Positions 1 to 11,490 of a stretch of DNA of 64,000 nt are shown one piece after another (within the stretch, counting starts at the first letter, position 1; each line of letters starts with the position of its first letter). The notes under the pieces were generated by a model. The model searched no databases. It was not told the DNA's origin and saw only the letters and a program-made list of their open reading frames with translations. Source of the stretch: Nostoc sphaeroides. Lineage in GTDB: Bacteria > Cyanobacteriota > Cyanobacteriia > Cyanobacteriales > Nostocaceae. Location: contig NZ_CP031941.1 in the NCBI RefSeq assembly GCF_003443655.1, forward strand, positions 5,144,501 to 5,208,500, in the 5' to 3' direction. Position numbers and translations under genes: made by a program.

Positions 1-125
1 ACTTGTAGAGACGGCGATTTATCGCGTCTTATAGAGACGGCGATTTAGTAGAAATAGCGCTTAACTGAACCGTATTGAGTTATAAGTTGAAGAAAGAAAC
101 TCATAATTTAAAAGTTAAAATTCTT

Positions 126-198
126 AACCCTTCTCTACGAGACGCTGCGCGAACGGCAGGTGTTACAGTGAGCTTGTCGAACTGCTCAGGGCATCGCT
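126..198 (+). repeat. Dispersed repeat RE1, copy A
   Basis: A stretch of about 73 bases that reappears, reverse complemented and nearly identical, twice near 54.4-54.6 kb. It contains the words CTACGAGACGCTGCGCG and GAGCTTGTCGAACTGCTCAG. It ends about 25 bases before the esterase start codon, so part of that gene's upstream region is repeat. Bases 1-50 hold another short duplicated word (AGAGACGGCGATTTA, twice). Confidence 0.85.
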
Positions 199-222
199 TC
201 TCAGTTCTAACTATCTACAGCT

Positions 223-858
223 TTGCAATATATATATCTTCACGGTTTCGCTTCTGGCCCTAATTCTACCAAAGCGCGGGATATAGGCGATCGCTTTGCC
301 CAAATTCACACAAAGCTAAAAATTCCCGATCTAAATGCTGGCGATTTTTCGCACTTAACAATCACTCGTCAAATTACTCAAGTTGCCGCAGAATTCAGTA
401 ATAATTCTACGCCAGTAACGCTTATTGGTTCAAGTTTAGGCGGCTTGATCACTGCCCACTTGGGACAGCAATATTTACAAATACAACGTCTTGTGCTGCT
501 AGCACCAGCTTTCGGGTTTTTATCCCATTGGTTGCCCAAACTAGGCGATGAAGAAGTACAACGGTGGCAGCAAGATAAATATATCATGGTCTACCACTAT
601 GGGGAGGAGCGAAAACTTCCCTTAAGTTACGATTTCGTTACAGATGCTGCCCAATACCAAGAGAAGTTTTTGCAACGTCCTATCCCCACCCTGATTTTGC
701 ATGGAAAAAACGATGAAGTCATCCCCATCGGAGCCAGTCGGGACTTTGGGCGATTGCGTCCTTGGGTAAAGTTAGTCGAACTCGACAGCGATCACGCCTT
801 AGGTAATGTTATGGAAGAAATTTGGCAGACAATTCGCCTCTTTTGCCAATTACCTTGA
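223..858 (+). CDS. YqiA/UPF0227-type alpha/beta-hydrolase (esterase)
   Basis: A 211-residue single-domain alpha/beta hydrolase, probably a cytosolic esterase. The protein opens directly with a strand and the oxyanion segment (YIYLHGFASGP), as in the YqiA/YcfP esterase family. The nucleophile elbow is GSSLGG near residue 70, the acid is in GKNDEVIP near residue 163 and the histidine in DSDHAL near residue 188, so the catalytic triad looks complete. The start is a TTG: it is the only in-frame start that keeps the first beta strand. Dispersed repeat RE1 lies just upstream. Natural substrate is unknown; family membership is fairly sure. Confidence 0.85.
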   Translation: MQYIYLHGFASGPNSTKARDIGDRFAQIHTKLKIPDLNAGDFSHLTITRQITQVAAEFSNNSTPVTLIGSSLGGLITAHLGQQYLQIQRLVLLAPAFGFLSHWLPKLGDEEVQRWQQDKYIMVYHYGEERKLPLSYDFVTDAAQYQEKFLQRPIPTLILHGKNDEVIPIGASRDFGRLRPWVKLVELDSDHALGNVMEEIWQTIRLFCQLP

Positions 859-924
859 AGCTGTAAAATATTAAACTCTCACATAAATAATGTCCTTAGT
901 CATTTGTCCTTTCTTTGGTTACTA

Positions 925-977
925 ATGACAAATGACAAATGACAAATGACCAATGACTAATGACTAATGACTAAAAT
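925..977. repeat. Heptanucleotide tandem repeat (AATGACA/AATGACT) running into hisC
   Basis: About seven copies of AATGACA or AATGACT. The array includes the first possible ATG of hisC, so the reading frame begins inside the repeat. Confidence 0.85.
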
Positions 978-2121
978 TATGCTTCCCTTTATCCGGTCAG
1001 ATTTAGCCAAATTTACCGCTTACAAACCTCACCCCAGCAGCGATACAGCCGAATCTGTCTCCGGGCAATTTGATCGGCTGGATACAAATGAAAGCCCTTA
1101 TGATTTACCACCTGAGTTAAAAGAGAAGCTAGCCTGGACATATCAGCAAGTAATTGAAACAAATCGTTATCCCGATGGCGGACATGAGACACTTAAAGAT
1201 GCGATCGCCCAATACGTCAATGAATCAGCCGCCATCTCGCTATATACTGCTGCCAATATTTCTGTTGGAAATGGTTCAGATGAACTAATCCGTTCTTTAT
1301 TAATTGCCACCTGTCTAGGAGGAGAAGGTTCAATTCTAGTTGCCAATCCCACTTTTTCTATGTACGGAATTTTGGCACAAACTCTGGGTATTCCTGTAGT
1401 CGCGGTGGGTAGAAATGAAACAAATTTTGAAATTGACTTAAAAGCTGCACAGGCTGCGATCGAAAATACTCAAAATCCCCCGATTCGCGTAGTTTTTGTA
1501 GTGCATCCCAATTCACCGACTGCCAATAGTTTAACTGCGGCAGAGTTGGCATGGTTAAGAAGTTTGAACGAGCATATTTTGGTAGTAATTGATGAAGCTT
1601 ATTTTGAATTTAGTCAAACTACCCTAGTAGGTGAATTAGCACAGCGCCCTAATTGGGTGATATTACGTACTTTTTCTAAAGCCTTCCGGTTGGCAGCTCT
1701 CCGTGTTGGTTATTGTATCGCTCATCCCGAAGCGATCGCCATTTTAGAAAAAGTTCGCTTACCTTACAATCTCCCTAGCTTTTCCATAGCAGCAGCATTA
1801 GTTGCTTTACAAAACCGCACACTCTTGCTAGAATTAATTCCCCAAACCCTGAGTGAACGAGCCAAACTCATCGAAATTTTATCCCAGCAACCAGAACTAC
1901 AAATTACCGCAAGCGCTGCTAATTTTATTTACCTACGTCTTAAACCAAATAGCTTTAAGTCACCAGATGGTGCGTTAAAAACTTTCCACCAGAAGCTTAG
2001 AACAGTTGGCACTATTGTGCGACACATTAGCCCAGGATTGCGAATTACTGTAGGGACAATAGAGGAAAACGCCCGCACCGTTAATCGAGTCCAAGCTGTT
2101 TTGGCAAATTTGGAATCTTAG
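967..2121 (+). CDS. hisC: Histidinol-phosphate aminotransferase
   Basis: Fold-type I PLP aminotransferase of 384 residues that converts imidazole-acetol phosphate and glutamate to histidinol phosphate in histidine synthesis. Visible signs are the N-terminal [11 protein letters not shown], the cofactor-binding [16 protein letters not shown], the DEAYFEF motif and the PLP lysine in [16 protein letters not shown] (K238). Length is normal. The first ATG lies in the upstream heptamer repeat and would encode MTKI before the conserved MLPFIR; the ATG at 979 is an equally good or better start. It stands alone, not in a his operon. A related HisC-like aromatic aminotransferase is a less likely alternative. 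Confidence 0.9.
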   Translation: MTKIMLPFIRSDLAKFTAYKPHPSSDTAESVSGQFDRLDTNESPYDLPPELKEKLAWTYQQVIETNRYPDGGHETLKDAIAQYVNESAAISLYTAANISVGNGSDELIRSLLIATCLGGEGSILVANPTFSMYGILAQTLGIPVVAVGRNETNFEIDLKAAQAAIENTQNPPIRVVFVVHPNSPTANSLTAAELAWLRSLNEHILVVIDEAYFEFSQTTLVGELAQRPNWVILRTFSKAFRLAALRVGYCIAHPEAIAILEKVRLPYNLPSFSIAAALVALQNRTLLLELIPQTLSERAKLIEILSQQPELQITASAANFIYLRLKPNSFKSPDGALKTFHQKLRTVGTIVRHISPGLRITVGTIEENARTVNRVQAVLANLES

Positions 2122-2129
2122 AAATTCAC

Positions 2130-2723
2130 TCAGTAATTAAATCGGTTGTCCACCTCACTGCCCAAACGGCGTACTATTCCCACTGTTTGTGGCAGCACAC
2201 CTACTAAAAGAGCAAAAGCAACATCCGGCAGAATAGCCACTATATCTGGTGGAAAGTATTGTTCAAATTGATCGAGAATTTTCTGAACTCGCTGCCCAGG
2301 CACTGGGTTTTCTGTAATTTGTTTGATCAATCGAATCCACTGTCGTCTAATCAAGTAAGCCTTCTGGCGTTCTTCATTAGATTCGGGAGTTAATAAAGAC
2401 AGATTACCTATGGGCAGTGCCCTTTGGCAATCACAGTCGTAATCCCCACCTACAGCAGCCCCAGGCCCAGCAAACTCTGCATGGTAGCGTTTAAAAAGGA
2501 TTAATCCATTTCGTCTACGACTATTGACGATGAAAACTTCCCCACTGTGTAAACGTGTAAGGATATCCGAGCCTTGTGATTGCTCAGTTCCATCTTGCAT
2601 GACAAGAGAGTCAAGGAAACTAGCTTCAGGGTAATAAGTTGATACCATAGAGGTCTGATAGCGCCGATGCTGTTCGCTATCCATGTTTTTTAAATTTTTA
2701 ACGAATTTGGTAGTAGTATGCAC
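2130..2723 (-). CDS. Conserved hypothetical protein
   Basis: A 197-residue soluble protein, convergent with hisC (8 bases between stops). I do not recognise the family. The centre holds a basic patch and a Cys-X-Cys (GGDYDCDCQRALP near residues 92-104). The C-terminal half is helical (RRQWIRLIKQI, QKILDQFEQYFP) and ends with a hydrophobic stretch around residues 163-182 (AILPDVAFALLVGVLP). A downstream start at the second Met (residue 14, MDSEQHRR) is possible. No signal peptide or clear membrane segment is seen. Codon use resembles the neighbours. Confidence 0.65.
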   Translation of the reverse strand: MHTTTKFVKNLKNMDSEQHRRYQTSMVSTYYPEASFLDSLVMQDGTEQSQGSDILTRLHSGEVFIVNSRRRNGLILFKRYHAEFAGPGAAVGGDYDCDCQRALPIGNLSLLTPESNEERQKAYLIRRQWIRLIKQITENPVPGQRVQKILDQFEQYFPPDIVAILPDVAFALLVGVLPQTVGIVRRLGSEVDNRFNY

Positions 2724-3324
2724 TTCAAAACAGAATTAGCTGTTATCTCAAATCAGGTTTTTGAATTCTTTATATTATCAAGAGTATTTTGGCCAATTTT
2801 ACTAAGATAGTAATAAATAGGCACTCTTTATTAATTGAGTGATCATATTTTATGAGATATAACTAGATTTGTCTTCCAATTAGGATAGGGTTTTCTTAAA
2901 GTTTTTATAAAGATGAATATCTTAATTAAAAAGTTATTATGAGCTATTTCTAATTCCCTCAGGGCAATCTTACAGCTATTTATATGATAATTAATTTATT
3001 TATCTATATAAATATTCTAAAATTTTTGTTGTTTAATAGTAAATAAAAAAGACAAAATTTAATAATTTCATTAATCATTTAAGTTTTTCAAAGCTATAAT
3101 TTTATTAATATTACGAATAAAAGGAGCCATACATAAAAAGCCCAAATAAATATATTTAAAACAATTATCCAAAGCTATATACATCTAACTATTTAGATAT
3201 ATATAGCTAATATTAGCTGAGTTTTTAATTAAGTTAGTTTCGGATTTTATTGTCGATATTGGTGATAATTTTTCACCAAAGTTATTACAAAATCAAAACT
3301 TACTTATTATTGCCCAAACAAAAT
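2724..3324. other. AT-rich intergenic region
   Basis: About 600 bases, very AT-rich, between two leftward genes. It presumably carries the promoter of the 2130-2723 gene at its left end. I see no reading frame, hairpin or repeat worth naming. Confidence 0.5.
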
Positions 3325-3972
3325 TCAAATCGTGGAATCAGCACTCAGATGCTTGTGCAATAACATTTGGCTTGAGCGTCTTAGGAAAAATGTATTCCAA
3401 CTCGATTCGACTTTATGTACCCGATATCCCAGTTTGAAATAAAGTTGCCTTGCTTGATGATTATTTTCCAAAACGTGGAGATATAAGTCTTGAAATCCCC
3501 AGTTGCAAGAAACTTTCTCACAGCTAGTCAGTAAACCTGAAGCCACACCATGTCTACGGTATTGTGGGTGAACTGCTAAATTAGATAAGTAAGGAAAACC
3601 CGTGCCAACCTGGCTCCACGAATCACTGTAACGTACACCCAGTTCTACACTTCCCACTAGGTTATTAGCCGCACCAGTAGTAGTTTCAAAAGCGACTAAA
3701 CAAATATGACGTGACGGAGGTGATGCCATGCGATGCCTTAAGTCTTCGTAAATACCGAGACGTAGCAGTGGAAAAGCCCATCCCCACAGACCCTGTTGGG
3801 TGTGAAAGCTTTCGGCAATAATTTGAGAGACACCGATCAAATCAGCTGGTGTAGCTGTACGAATTTGAAATTGGCAGCAAGCTGGATTGATTGGCTGTTG
3901 CTGGTATGGATGAAAAAACCGATATTTCAAGGCTAGTTTAGTATTGATTTTATTCAACGAAAATTTACTCAA
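3325..3972 (-). CDS. GNAT-family N-acetyltransferase
   Basis: A 215-residue acyl-CoA-dependent acetyltransferase. The GNAT fold runs from about residue 36 (IRTATPADLIGVSQIIAESF) to 195. Motif A with the acetyl-CoA loop is AVHPQYRRHGVASGLL near residue 132, followed by LHVLENNHQARQLYFKLGY near residue 163, typical of motif B. The ~35-residue N-terminal extension is not part of the fold, so a later start is possible. It resembles the plastid/cyanobacterial GNAT group, but the acceptor substrate cannot be read from the sequence. It stands alone. Confidence 0.85.
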   Translation of the reverse strand: MSKFSLNKINTKLALKYRFFHPYQQQPINPACCQFQIRTATPADLIGVSQIIAESFHTQQGLWGWAFPLLRLGIYEDLRHRMASPPSRHICLVAFETTTGAANNLVGSVELGVRYSDSWSQVGTGFPYLSNLAVHPQYRRHGVASGLLTSCEKVSCNWGFQDLYLHVLENNHQARQLYFKLGYRVHKVESSWNTFFLRRSSQMLLHKHLSADSTI

Positions 3973-4981
3973 ATATCCTCAAACACCATTTAAACTGAAG
4001 AAAAACTTTATATCTGCCCAGGATATTGAACTGACCTAAGATTGCTAATTTGCTTTTGCTTGTGGAGCATACAAAGTTTTACACTTTAGCTTGGGGCTTT
4101 ATAACCGATATTTTTGGAATAATCTTAAAAGTTACAGCTTCATCAATCTACAAATCGTTAAGTTCAGCCCCTTCAGGTGCATCCCTTGCTTTAGGTAGGA
4201 AGGATATCAGTCTGTTTACCACAAAAACATCTGTAAAGTCGAACAGGTTTAGGTGAATGGGTAGATAAATAGCATAACCTGTCCGTAGACATTACCTACA
4301 AAATTGTTAAGTAAGTACACTACCCACAAATTCTGGTTGGAAATCACCTTTAGTTGCAGTACTGAACTTGCTTATGCAATTGCCGCTACACTAACAGGAC
4401 TTTACTACTAGGTCATAGGAACAGTGTGTGCAGGTAGTGGGGAAGAATCTCCAAGATTCATAATCCCTAACTTCTTAACCCTACACTTGTCTTAATGATA
4501 GTTCTGATTGCTAAATTAGAAAGAGGTATTTGTCTAATAGTATACTTTGGCTTTAAATCTTATTGTTTTAATCTTGCTGACTCTACCATGACTACCATAA
4601 ATAAAATTTACCTGCAAGTGTTAGTACAACGGCTGCAAAGGGAAAACTTAATATGCAGCTTCATCTGGATTTGTCAGCTAGCTATGAGCGCTGTATCTAG
4701 TATCAGACATTGCTCACAGGAGGTAAAGGAAAATTTGGCAAGCAAGCAGCGACTCTGTACCCCTAAAACTGATTATGAAAGCAATTACACTGCACCAACG
4801 CAAACAGTAATAGGTATAAGCCATTGAGACGAATTACTGTGCGTAAACGCTCCTACACTCAGCAGTCATGTAGCCAAACAGCCTTATTGGTCGAAATGCT
4901 CTGCTCTTACCTGACTCAGAAAAATTCTAACCTGATCAGATTATTCTTTATCCGACTGCCGTTGCAGCAGGAAAGCGGTGC
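3973..4981. other. Long gap upstream of cyaC
   Basis: About 1 kb separates the acetyltransferase start from cyaC. Short open frames exist on the plus strand (for example 4495-4827, 110 codons), but they lack family-like motifs, have mixed composition and no ribosome binding site, so I do not call them genes. The region probably holds divergent promoters and a long cyaC leader. No RNA motif was recognised. Confidence 0.45.
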
Positions 4982-7900
4982 ATGAAATCCCAAGCAAACA
5001 GTAAGCCTAAAATTTTGGTTGTCGATGATGAACCAGACAACCTTGACTTGCTTTACCGCACTTTCTATCGCGACTATAAGGTGCTAAGGGCGAACTCTGG
5101 CCCTGCGGCACTCGATCTGCTGGCTCAAGAGGGGGAGGTTGCGGTGATCATCTCCGATCAGCGGATGCCGATGATGAGCGGTACAGAATTTTTGAGCCTG
5201 ACAGCAACTCAATATCCAGATATTATCAGGATTATTTTAACTGGCTACACCGATGTCGAAGACTTGGTGGAAGCAATCAATGCTGGTAAAGTATTCAAAT
5301 ATGTAACCAAACCGTGGGAAGCTGAGGAACTCAAAGCATTGGTACGCCAAGCTTTGGATACTCACAATGTCCTCAAAGCCCGCACCCGTGAGCTTACCCG
5401 CACACTCCGACAAGAATCGCTGCTCAATACTGTCACAAATACGATTCGCAGTGCTTTAGACTATCGCCAAATTTTACAGGCAATTGTAGATACAGTGGGT
5501 CAGATGTTGGAGGTGGATGTTTGCCTGTTGCGTCCCTTCCAAGATGAGCAGTTAGCGGATAAAGGATTTATTTATCAGAAGACTCTTTCTGAAGAAGCAG
5601 GGGAACAGACACCAGCAGAGGTGCAGGCAAATAATTCTTCTGCTGTGTCCCTCTCACCCTCTGTCCCTCTGCCTCTTTTGGCTCAAACGGTGTGGGAAAC
5701 CCGTGAAGTCCAGGTGATTCACGATGTAACTGATGATGAGCGTATTCACGGTAATACTCCCGAACTACGCCAACGTGGGGAAGCTTTTGCTGCTGCTAAC
5801 ATTTGCTCTAGTTTAGTTGTGCCATTGATCTGCCAACAAGAACTGATGGCAGTGCTGGCACTGCATCAGTGTTCTCTGCCTCGCTTCTGGGAGGATGATG
5901 AGGTGCAGCTAGTGTTGATGGTGGCGGATCAGGCAGCTTTAGCTTTGTCTCAAGCTTATGCTTACGAACAAGTACGTGCCCTTGCCAAGCGAGAAGCCTT
6001 AATTAATACAATTACTAGTGCGATTCGCTCTAGCTTAGACCCCCAAGATATTTTTGCGGCGATCACCCAGCAATTGGGACAAGCTTTACAAGTCGATGGC
6101 TGTGTTCTGTCTTTGTGGACAGAGGAAGATGAGTTTGTCGAGTGTGTAGCCTTGTATGACAGTTTTCAACATTCGGAAAATTTGCATAGGCACAGCCCAA
6201 CCCAGGCATTGCCAGCCCCAGACAATAATCCAGGTAGCAAAAATCATCTAGTCCCTCCGAGATTACCCTATTCTCAAGCATCTATACAAGAGAATCCAAT
6301 CCTCCAACAAATGCTACAGACTCATGAACCTGTGGTAATTGGTAATGTGAGCCATTCTCCCTCAGATGTGCAGGGTTTTGATTTGCCGTTAAACATGCCA
6401 GCGCGATCGCTAATGTTTGTCCCATTATTGGCTGATGGTAAATGTATCGGTAGTATTACTTTGCATGAAGGTAAAAAAGTCCGCCGATGGCTGTCATCTG
6501 ATATTGATTTGGCGAAAGCAGTAGCAGCCCAAGCAGCGATCGCTGTGCAGCAGTCATACTTGTATCAAAAAACTCGCCAACAAGCTGAACGCTTACTGGA
6601 ATTAGATAAACAAAAAACCGAATTTTTCCAAAATATTTCCCATGAGTTTCGTACACCCATCACCCTGATTCAAGGGCCTTTAGAGTCGGCGGTGGCGGCT
6701 GGTGAAGGATTATCTTACTCTCAAAGTGCGATCGCCCTGCGTAACTCTCGCCGCCTACTGCGACTGGTAAATCAACTCCTAGATTTACAACGCCTGAATG
6801 CAGGGAGAATGCAGCCTAGTTTCCATCCCTGCGATTTAGCAGAATTTGTCACCCAAATTGTGGAATCTTTTCGTCCCTACTGCGAGAAAAAGAGATTGCA
6901 TCTTGTCACCCAGTTAGATGAATGTTCTCCGGTGTACTTAGACATGGAAAAATTTGACAAGGTGGTTTATAACCTCCTGTCAAATGCCATGAAGTTTACT
7001 CCCGAAGGTGGGACAATTAGTGTCAGACTAAAATCTGAGCGCGATCGCTGCATATTGCAAGTACAAGATACTGGAATTGGTATTGTTAAAGATCAAATTC
7101 CCCACCTATTTGAGCGCTTCCGTCAAGCTGAAGGTTCAGCAAACCGCTCCTATGAAGGTAGTGGTTTGGGTTTAGCTTTAGTTAAAGAATTGGTGGAATT
7201 ACATGGTGGCCAAGTCACTGTGGAATCAGTTTACGGCCAAGGCACTACCTTTAGTTTATGGCTTGTGGCTGGAAATGCTCATTTACCCACACAGCAAGTA
7301 CTAGAAACGCCTACCGAACTGAATACAAGCCGCGCTAGCGTAGAATTGGCTGATTTAGAATTGGTATCAACAACAGACAATATTGAAGATATTACAATAA
7401 ACCCCTCCCCCAGTATTAATACTCAAGACTCAGCACTTAAGACTCAGCACTCAATTTTAGTTGTAGATGACAACCCGGATTTACGAACCTATGTATCTGA
7501 GATTTTCCGCCGCAACGGCTATCATGTACGCACAGCTCGTAACGGTTCTGAAGGGCACCGTCTAGCTCAGGAAATTATACCCAGCTTGATTGTGACTGAC
7601 TTAATGATGCCCTTAGTGAGCGGACTTGAGATGATTCAGATGATCCGCAAAGAAGAGAAGTTGAAAGGAATACCAATCATTCTGCTGACAGCAAAAGCTG
7701 ATGAGGAAACCCGCATCGAAGGTACAGAACATGGCGCAGATGCTTATTTAGCAAAACCATTCAACGATCGGGAACTTTTGGCGGAAGTTCGGAATCTTTT
7801 GGCATTGAAGGAAAATGAACGGCGAATCGTGGAGTTAAATACTTATCTCACAGAATCGGTGCTAAAGCGCTTTTTACCGGCTGTGTTGGTGCAAAAAGCC

Positions 7901-8527
7901 GCAACCGGAGATTTAACCTTAGATTTGCGCCCAGAACCACGCTTAATTACAGTTTTGTTTAGTGATATCGTGGGTTTTACACAGCTATCAAATACTCTCA
8001 GATCCCGACGAGTCGCAGAGTTGCTAAATGAATATTTAGAAGCCATGACCAAGGTTGTATTTGGCAATGGCGGCACTGTAGATAAATTTATGGGAGATGC
8101 TATTTTAGCTTTATATGGAGCGCCGGAAGAGTTAACCCCCAATGAACAAGTGCGTCGTGCCATCAATACAGCAAGAGCAATGCACCGCTCACTAGCTGAG
8201 TTGAACCAGCGCTGGCAAAACCAAGGTGTATTCGATGGTGACAGACTTACTAGCGTCCAGTTTCGGTGCGGTATCCACCAAGGTACTGCTGTTGTGGGGA
8301 TGTTTGGTAGTGCTGAACGGGCTGATTATACTGCTATTGGCCCAAGTGTGAATATTGCTGCAAGGTTGCAAGCTGCTGCTGTTCCCGGTACTATCTTGGT
8401 TTCTGCTGCTGTGGCAGATTATTTGCAGGAAGAAGAAATTACTAAAGGTAGTCCGCTAGAACTTAAAGGAGTAGATGAAACAGTTTTGACTTTCGCTGTT
8501 ACATCAGAAGTAATGGTTAATCGCTAA
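4982..8527 (+). CDS. cyaC: Hybrid two-component adenylate cyclase CyaC (REC-GAF-GAF-HK-REC-cyclase)
   Basis: A 1181-residue signalling protein that joins phosphorelay to cAMP synthesis. Domains in order: receiver 1 (residues 10-125, phospho-Asp in IISDQRMP, D59); two GAF domains (about 150-325 and 345-525); HisKA with NISHEFRTPI (H554); HATPase with NLLSNAMKFTPEGG, DTGIGI and GSGLGLALV (to about 765); receiver 2 (about 823-940, TDLMMP, KPF); and a class III nucleotidyl cyclase (about 985-1175) with LFSDIVGFT and FMGDAILALYG supplying the two metal-binding aspartates. This matches CyaC described in Anabaena and Spirulina. It is cytosolic, with no membrane segment. The cyclase is expected to follow kinase/receiver state. 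Guanylate cyclase activity cannot be excluded from sequence alone, but the architecture favours cAMP. Confidence 0.88.
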   Translation: MKSQANSKPKILVVDDEPDNLDLLYRTFYRDYKVLRANSGPAALDLLAQEGEVAVIISDQRMPMMSGTEFLSLTATQYPDIIRIILTGYTDVEDLVEAINAGKVFKYVTKPWEAEELKALVRQALDTHNVLKARTRELTRTLRQESLLNTVTNTIRSALDYRQILQAIVDTVGQMLEVDVCLLRPFQDEQLADKGFIYQKTLSEEAGEQTPAEVQANNSSAVSLSPSVPLPLLAQTVWETREVQVIHDVTDDERIHGNTPELRQRGEAFAAANICSSLVVPLICQQELMAVLALHQCSLPRFWEDDEVQLVLMVADQAALALSQAYAYEQVRALAKREALINTITSAIRSSLDPQDIFAAITQQLGQALQVDGCVLSLWTEEDEFVECVALYDSFQHSENLHRHSPTQALPAPDNNPGSKNHLVPPRLPYSQASIQENPILQQMLQTHEPVVIGNVSHSPSDVQGFDLPLNMPARSLMFVPLLADGKCIGSITLHEGKKVRRWLSSDIDLAKAVAAQAAIAVQQSYLYQKTRQQAERLLELDKQKTEFFQNISHEFRTPITLIQGPLESAVAAGEGLSYSQSAIALRNSRRLLRLVNQLLDLQRLNAGRMQPSFHPCDLAEFVTQIVESFRPYCEKKRLHLVTQLDECSPVYLDMEKFDKVVYNLLSNAMKFTPEGGTISVRLKSERDRCILQVQDTGIGIVKDQIPHLFERFRQAEGSANRSYEGSGLGLALVKELVELHGGQVTVESVYGQGTTFSLWLVAGNAHLPTQQVLETPTELNTSRASVELADLELVSTTDNIEDITINPSPSINTQDSALKTQHSILVVDDNPDLRTYVSEIFRRNGYHVRTARNGSEGHRLAQEIIPSLIVTDLMMPLVSGLEMIQMIRKEEKLKGIPIILLTAKADEETRIEGTEHGADAYLAKPFNDRELLAEVRNLLALKENERRIVELNTYLTESVLKRFLPAVLVQKAATGDLTLDLRPEPRLITVLFSDIVGFTQLSNTLRSRRVAELLNEYLEAMTKVVFGNGGTVDKFMGDAILALYGAPEELTPNEQVRRAINTARAMHRSLAELNQRWQNQGVFDGDRLTSVQFRCGIHQGTAVVGMFGSAERADYTAIGPSVNIAARLQAAAVPGTILVSAAVADYLQEEEITKGSPLELKGVDETVLTFAVTSEVMVNR

Positions 8528-8989
8528 AATTTAGACTGGTATTGTGAACAATCCCGCAGGAAGACGGACGTAGCTCTCCCAATTGATCGGGAATAGCCAT
8601 CAACTACTTCGTAGTTTTTTTGGTCTTACATTCCCTCCTCTTGTCAGGAGTCCTGGTTCCCAAGACCCAAATTTTTTTCTTCTCCCAAGGGGAGACGCCA
8701 AGGGCGATGCAACATATACCTATTAGTTTGATTTTCGCTTATGGCATTGATGGTCAAGACAATTTTTAGTTTACCAGAAAATTTTGGGGATTCGTTATAC
8801 ATCCAGAATTTGTTTATTGCATAAGCAAAAAACAAATTCTGGATGCAATCCTCACCCCCCGTGGTCACTGAGCTTGTCGAAGTGCTCCCTATCCTCACAG
8901 AGATGAGTACATTGAAGGTGGGGACTTCCGCGACACGTTAAAGCATTAGCAATGAGTAAGAGTGCCTAATCATATCCAGTTTATATAAT
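8528..8989. other. Intergenic region with repeats and a long hairpin
   Basis: A 460-base gap with no gene. It contains part of the RE1 word (GAGCTTGTCGAAGTGCTCC near 8870) and a perfect 16-bp inverted repeat at 8800-8845. An imperfect -10-like TATAAT overlaps the start of the next gene. Confidence 0.5.
8800..8845. repeat. Perfect 16-bp inverted repeat (hairpin)
   Basis: CATCCAGAATTTGTTT (8800-8815) and its exact complement (8830-8845) enclose a 14-base loop. No T-run follows on either strand, so it is not a classic terminator. It could be a remnant of a small mobile element or an RNA structure in the leader of the next gene. Confidence 0.8.
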
Positions 8990-10138
<1,149 letters not shown>

Positions 10139-10188
10139 ACTCTTGAATTTTTGCAAAAACCGTGTTAAATTTATATGGTTGGAAAGTT

Positions 10189-10259
10189 GCGGGCGTAGTT
10201 TAGTGGTAAAACTATAGCCTTCCAAGCTATTAATGCGGGTTCGATTCCCGCCGCCCGCT
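10189..10259 (+). tRNA. tRNA-Gly (TCC)
   Basis: Complete cloverleaf of 71 nt: acceptor GCGGGCG/CGCCCGC, D-arm with AGTTTAGTGGTAAAACT, anticodon loop CTTCCAA giving anticodon TCC, T-arm GCGGGTTCGATTCCCGC. The 3' CCA is not encoded. It lies on the plus strand just after the TonB-like gene and may be read from its own promoter. Confidence 0.95.
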
Positions 10260-10632
10260 TAGAAAAAGCTCGGAAATGAGGTAGTACAGCAGGATTTAAA
10301 ACCATGTACTATCTATCTCAATTAACCGGATAAGGTACTTGAGGAAATTACTAGAGGTAGGTAGACTTGCTCCACAATGTACTAGTGCAAGCAGTTAGTC
10401 TGGGTTTGATAGAATAAACAGTTGAAAATAACTGTTTATTTTATGGAATACCTATTCTATAGTTATCACAAAACTTACAGATAGATAACACATAGCAAGC
10501 CAATACTACTACTGATCTATGTGTAAGCGATCGCCAACTTTGACAAAAAAATAAAAAACTAGAGGAATATCGTACAGCTTTAATTTTCGAGTTTTCCTCA
10601 TTGCTTTAACATCAACAACGTAAAATATTTCT
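10260..10632. other. Intergenic region after tRNA-Gly with a hairpin
   Basis: Gap between tRNA-Gly and the end of the pst operon. A perfect 11-bp stem (AATAAACAGTT, 10413-10423, with 10430-10440) followed by TTTAT is a plausible weak terminator for rightward transcription from the tRNA. No gene seen. Confidence 0.5.
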
Positions 10633-11436
10633 TTATCCAAATTTGCCGCTGACGTAATCTCGGGTATCTTCCTGTTGAGGATTATTGAAAATATTCTCTG
10701 TCAAGTTGTATTCAACCAGATATCCCATTTTGCTGCCCGTTTCTGTTGCCTGTGCATTAAAAAAAGCTGTCATATCTGATACCCGCGCTGCTTGTTGCAT
10801 ATTGTGGGTAACAATAATAATGGTATATTGCGACTTCAGTTCTTGAAGTAATTCTTCAACCCGCAAAGTTGAAATTGGATCAAGAGCGGAGCAGGGTTCA
10901 TCCATTAACAAAACTTCTGGCTGAATTGCGAGAGCGCGAGCAATACATAAGCGCTGTTGTTGACCACCAGATATAGATAGACCACTCTGCTTTAGTTTAT
11001 GCTTAACTTCATCCCATAAAGCAGCTTGCCGCAAACTCCGTTCTACCAATTCATCCATATCACCTTTATAACCATTAATCCTGGCTCCAAAGGCGATATT
11101 TTCATAGATTGACTTGGGAAAGGGGTTAGGTTTCTGAAAAACCATACCAACCCGACGGCGTAATTCTACTGTGTCAATTCTTTTGTCATAAATATCTGTT
11201 TCACCGAAGGTAATTCTTCCTTCAATATGTGCGCCAGGAATTAAGTCATTCAAACGGTTAAAACATCTTAGTACAGTACTTTTACCACATCCAGAAGGGC
11301 CAATAAAAGCTGTAATTTTGTTTTTGCCAATGTTTAGGTTAACATCACGGACTGCTTTGAAACTACCATAGAAAACAGATAATTGCTCGGCTTGTAAAAT
11401 ACTCTCGGAAGTAACGGTTTTTGAGCTTGATATCAT
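10633..11436 (-). CDS. pstB: Phosphate ABC transporter ATP-binding protein PstB
   Basis: A 267-residue ABC ATPase that powers high-affinity phosphate import on the cytosolic face of the membrane. Walker A is GPSGCGKST (near residue 46), the signature [10 protein letters not shown], Walker [13 protein letters not shown] and the switch histidine in VTHNMQ. Length and the spacing of motifs match PstB. It is the last gene of pstS-pstC-pstA-pstB, 54 bases after pstA, and should follow the Pho box upstream of pstS. Confidence 0.96.
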   Translation of the reverse strand: MISSSKTVTSESILQAEQLSVFYGSFKAVRDVNLNIGKNKITAFIGPSGCGKSTVLRCFNRLNDLIPGAHIEGRITFGETDIYDKRIDTVELRRRVGMVFQKPNPFPKSIYENIAFGARINGYKGDMDELVERSLRQAALWDEVKHKLKQSGLSISGGQQQRLCIARALAIQPEVLLMDEPCSALDPISTLRVEELLQELKSQYTIIIVTHNMQQAARVSDMTAFFNAQATETGSKMGYLVEYNLTENIFNNPQQEDTRDYVSGKFG

Positions 11437-11490
11437 ACAAAAATTTCAGATAAGTACTGAAAATTTACAATTTAAATGAGGTTGATTTGT

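Noticed and set aside
4495-4827. 110-codon frame upstream of cyaC
   Set aside because: No motif, mixed composition, weak start; not distinguishable from chance.
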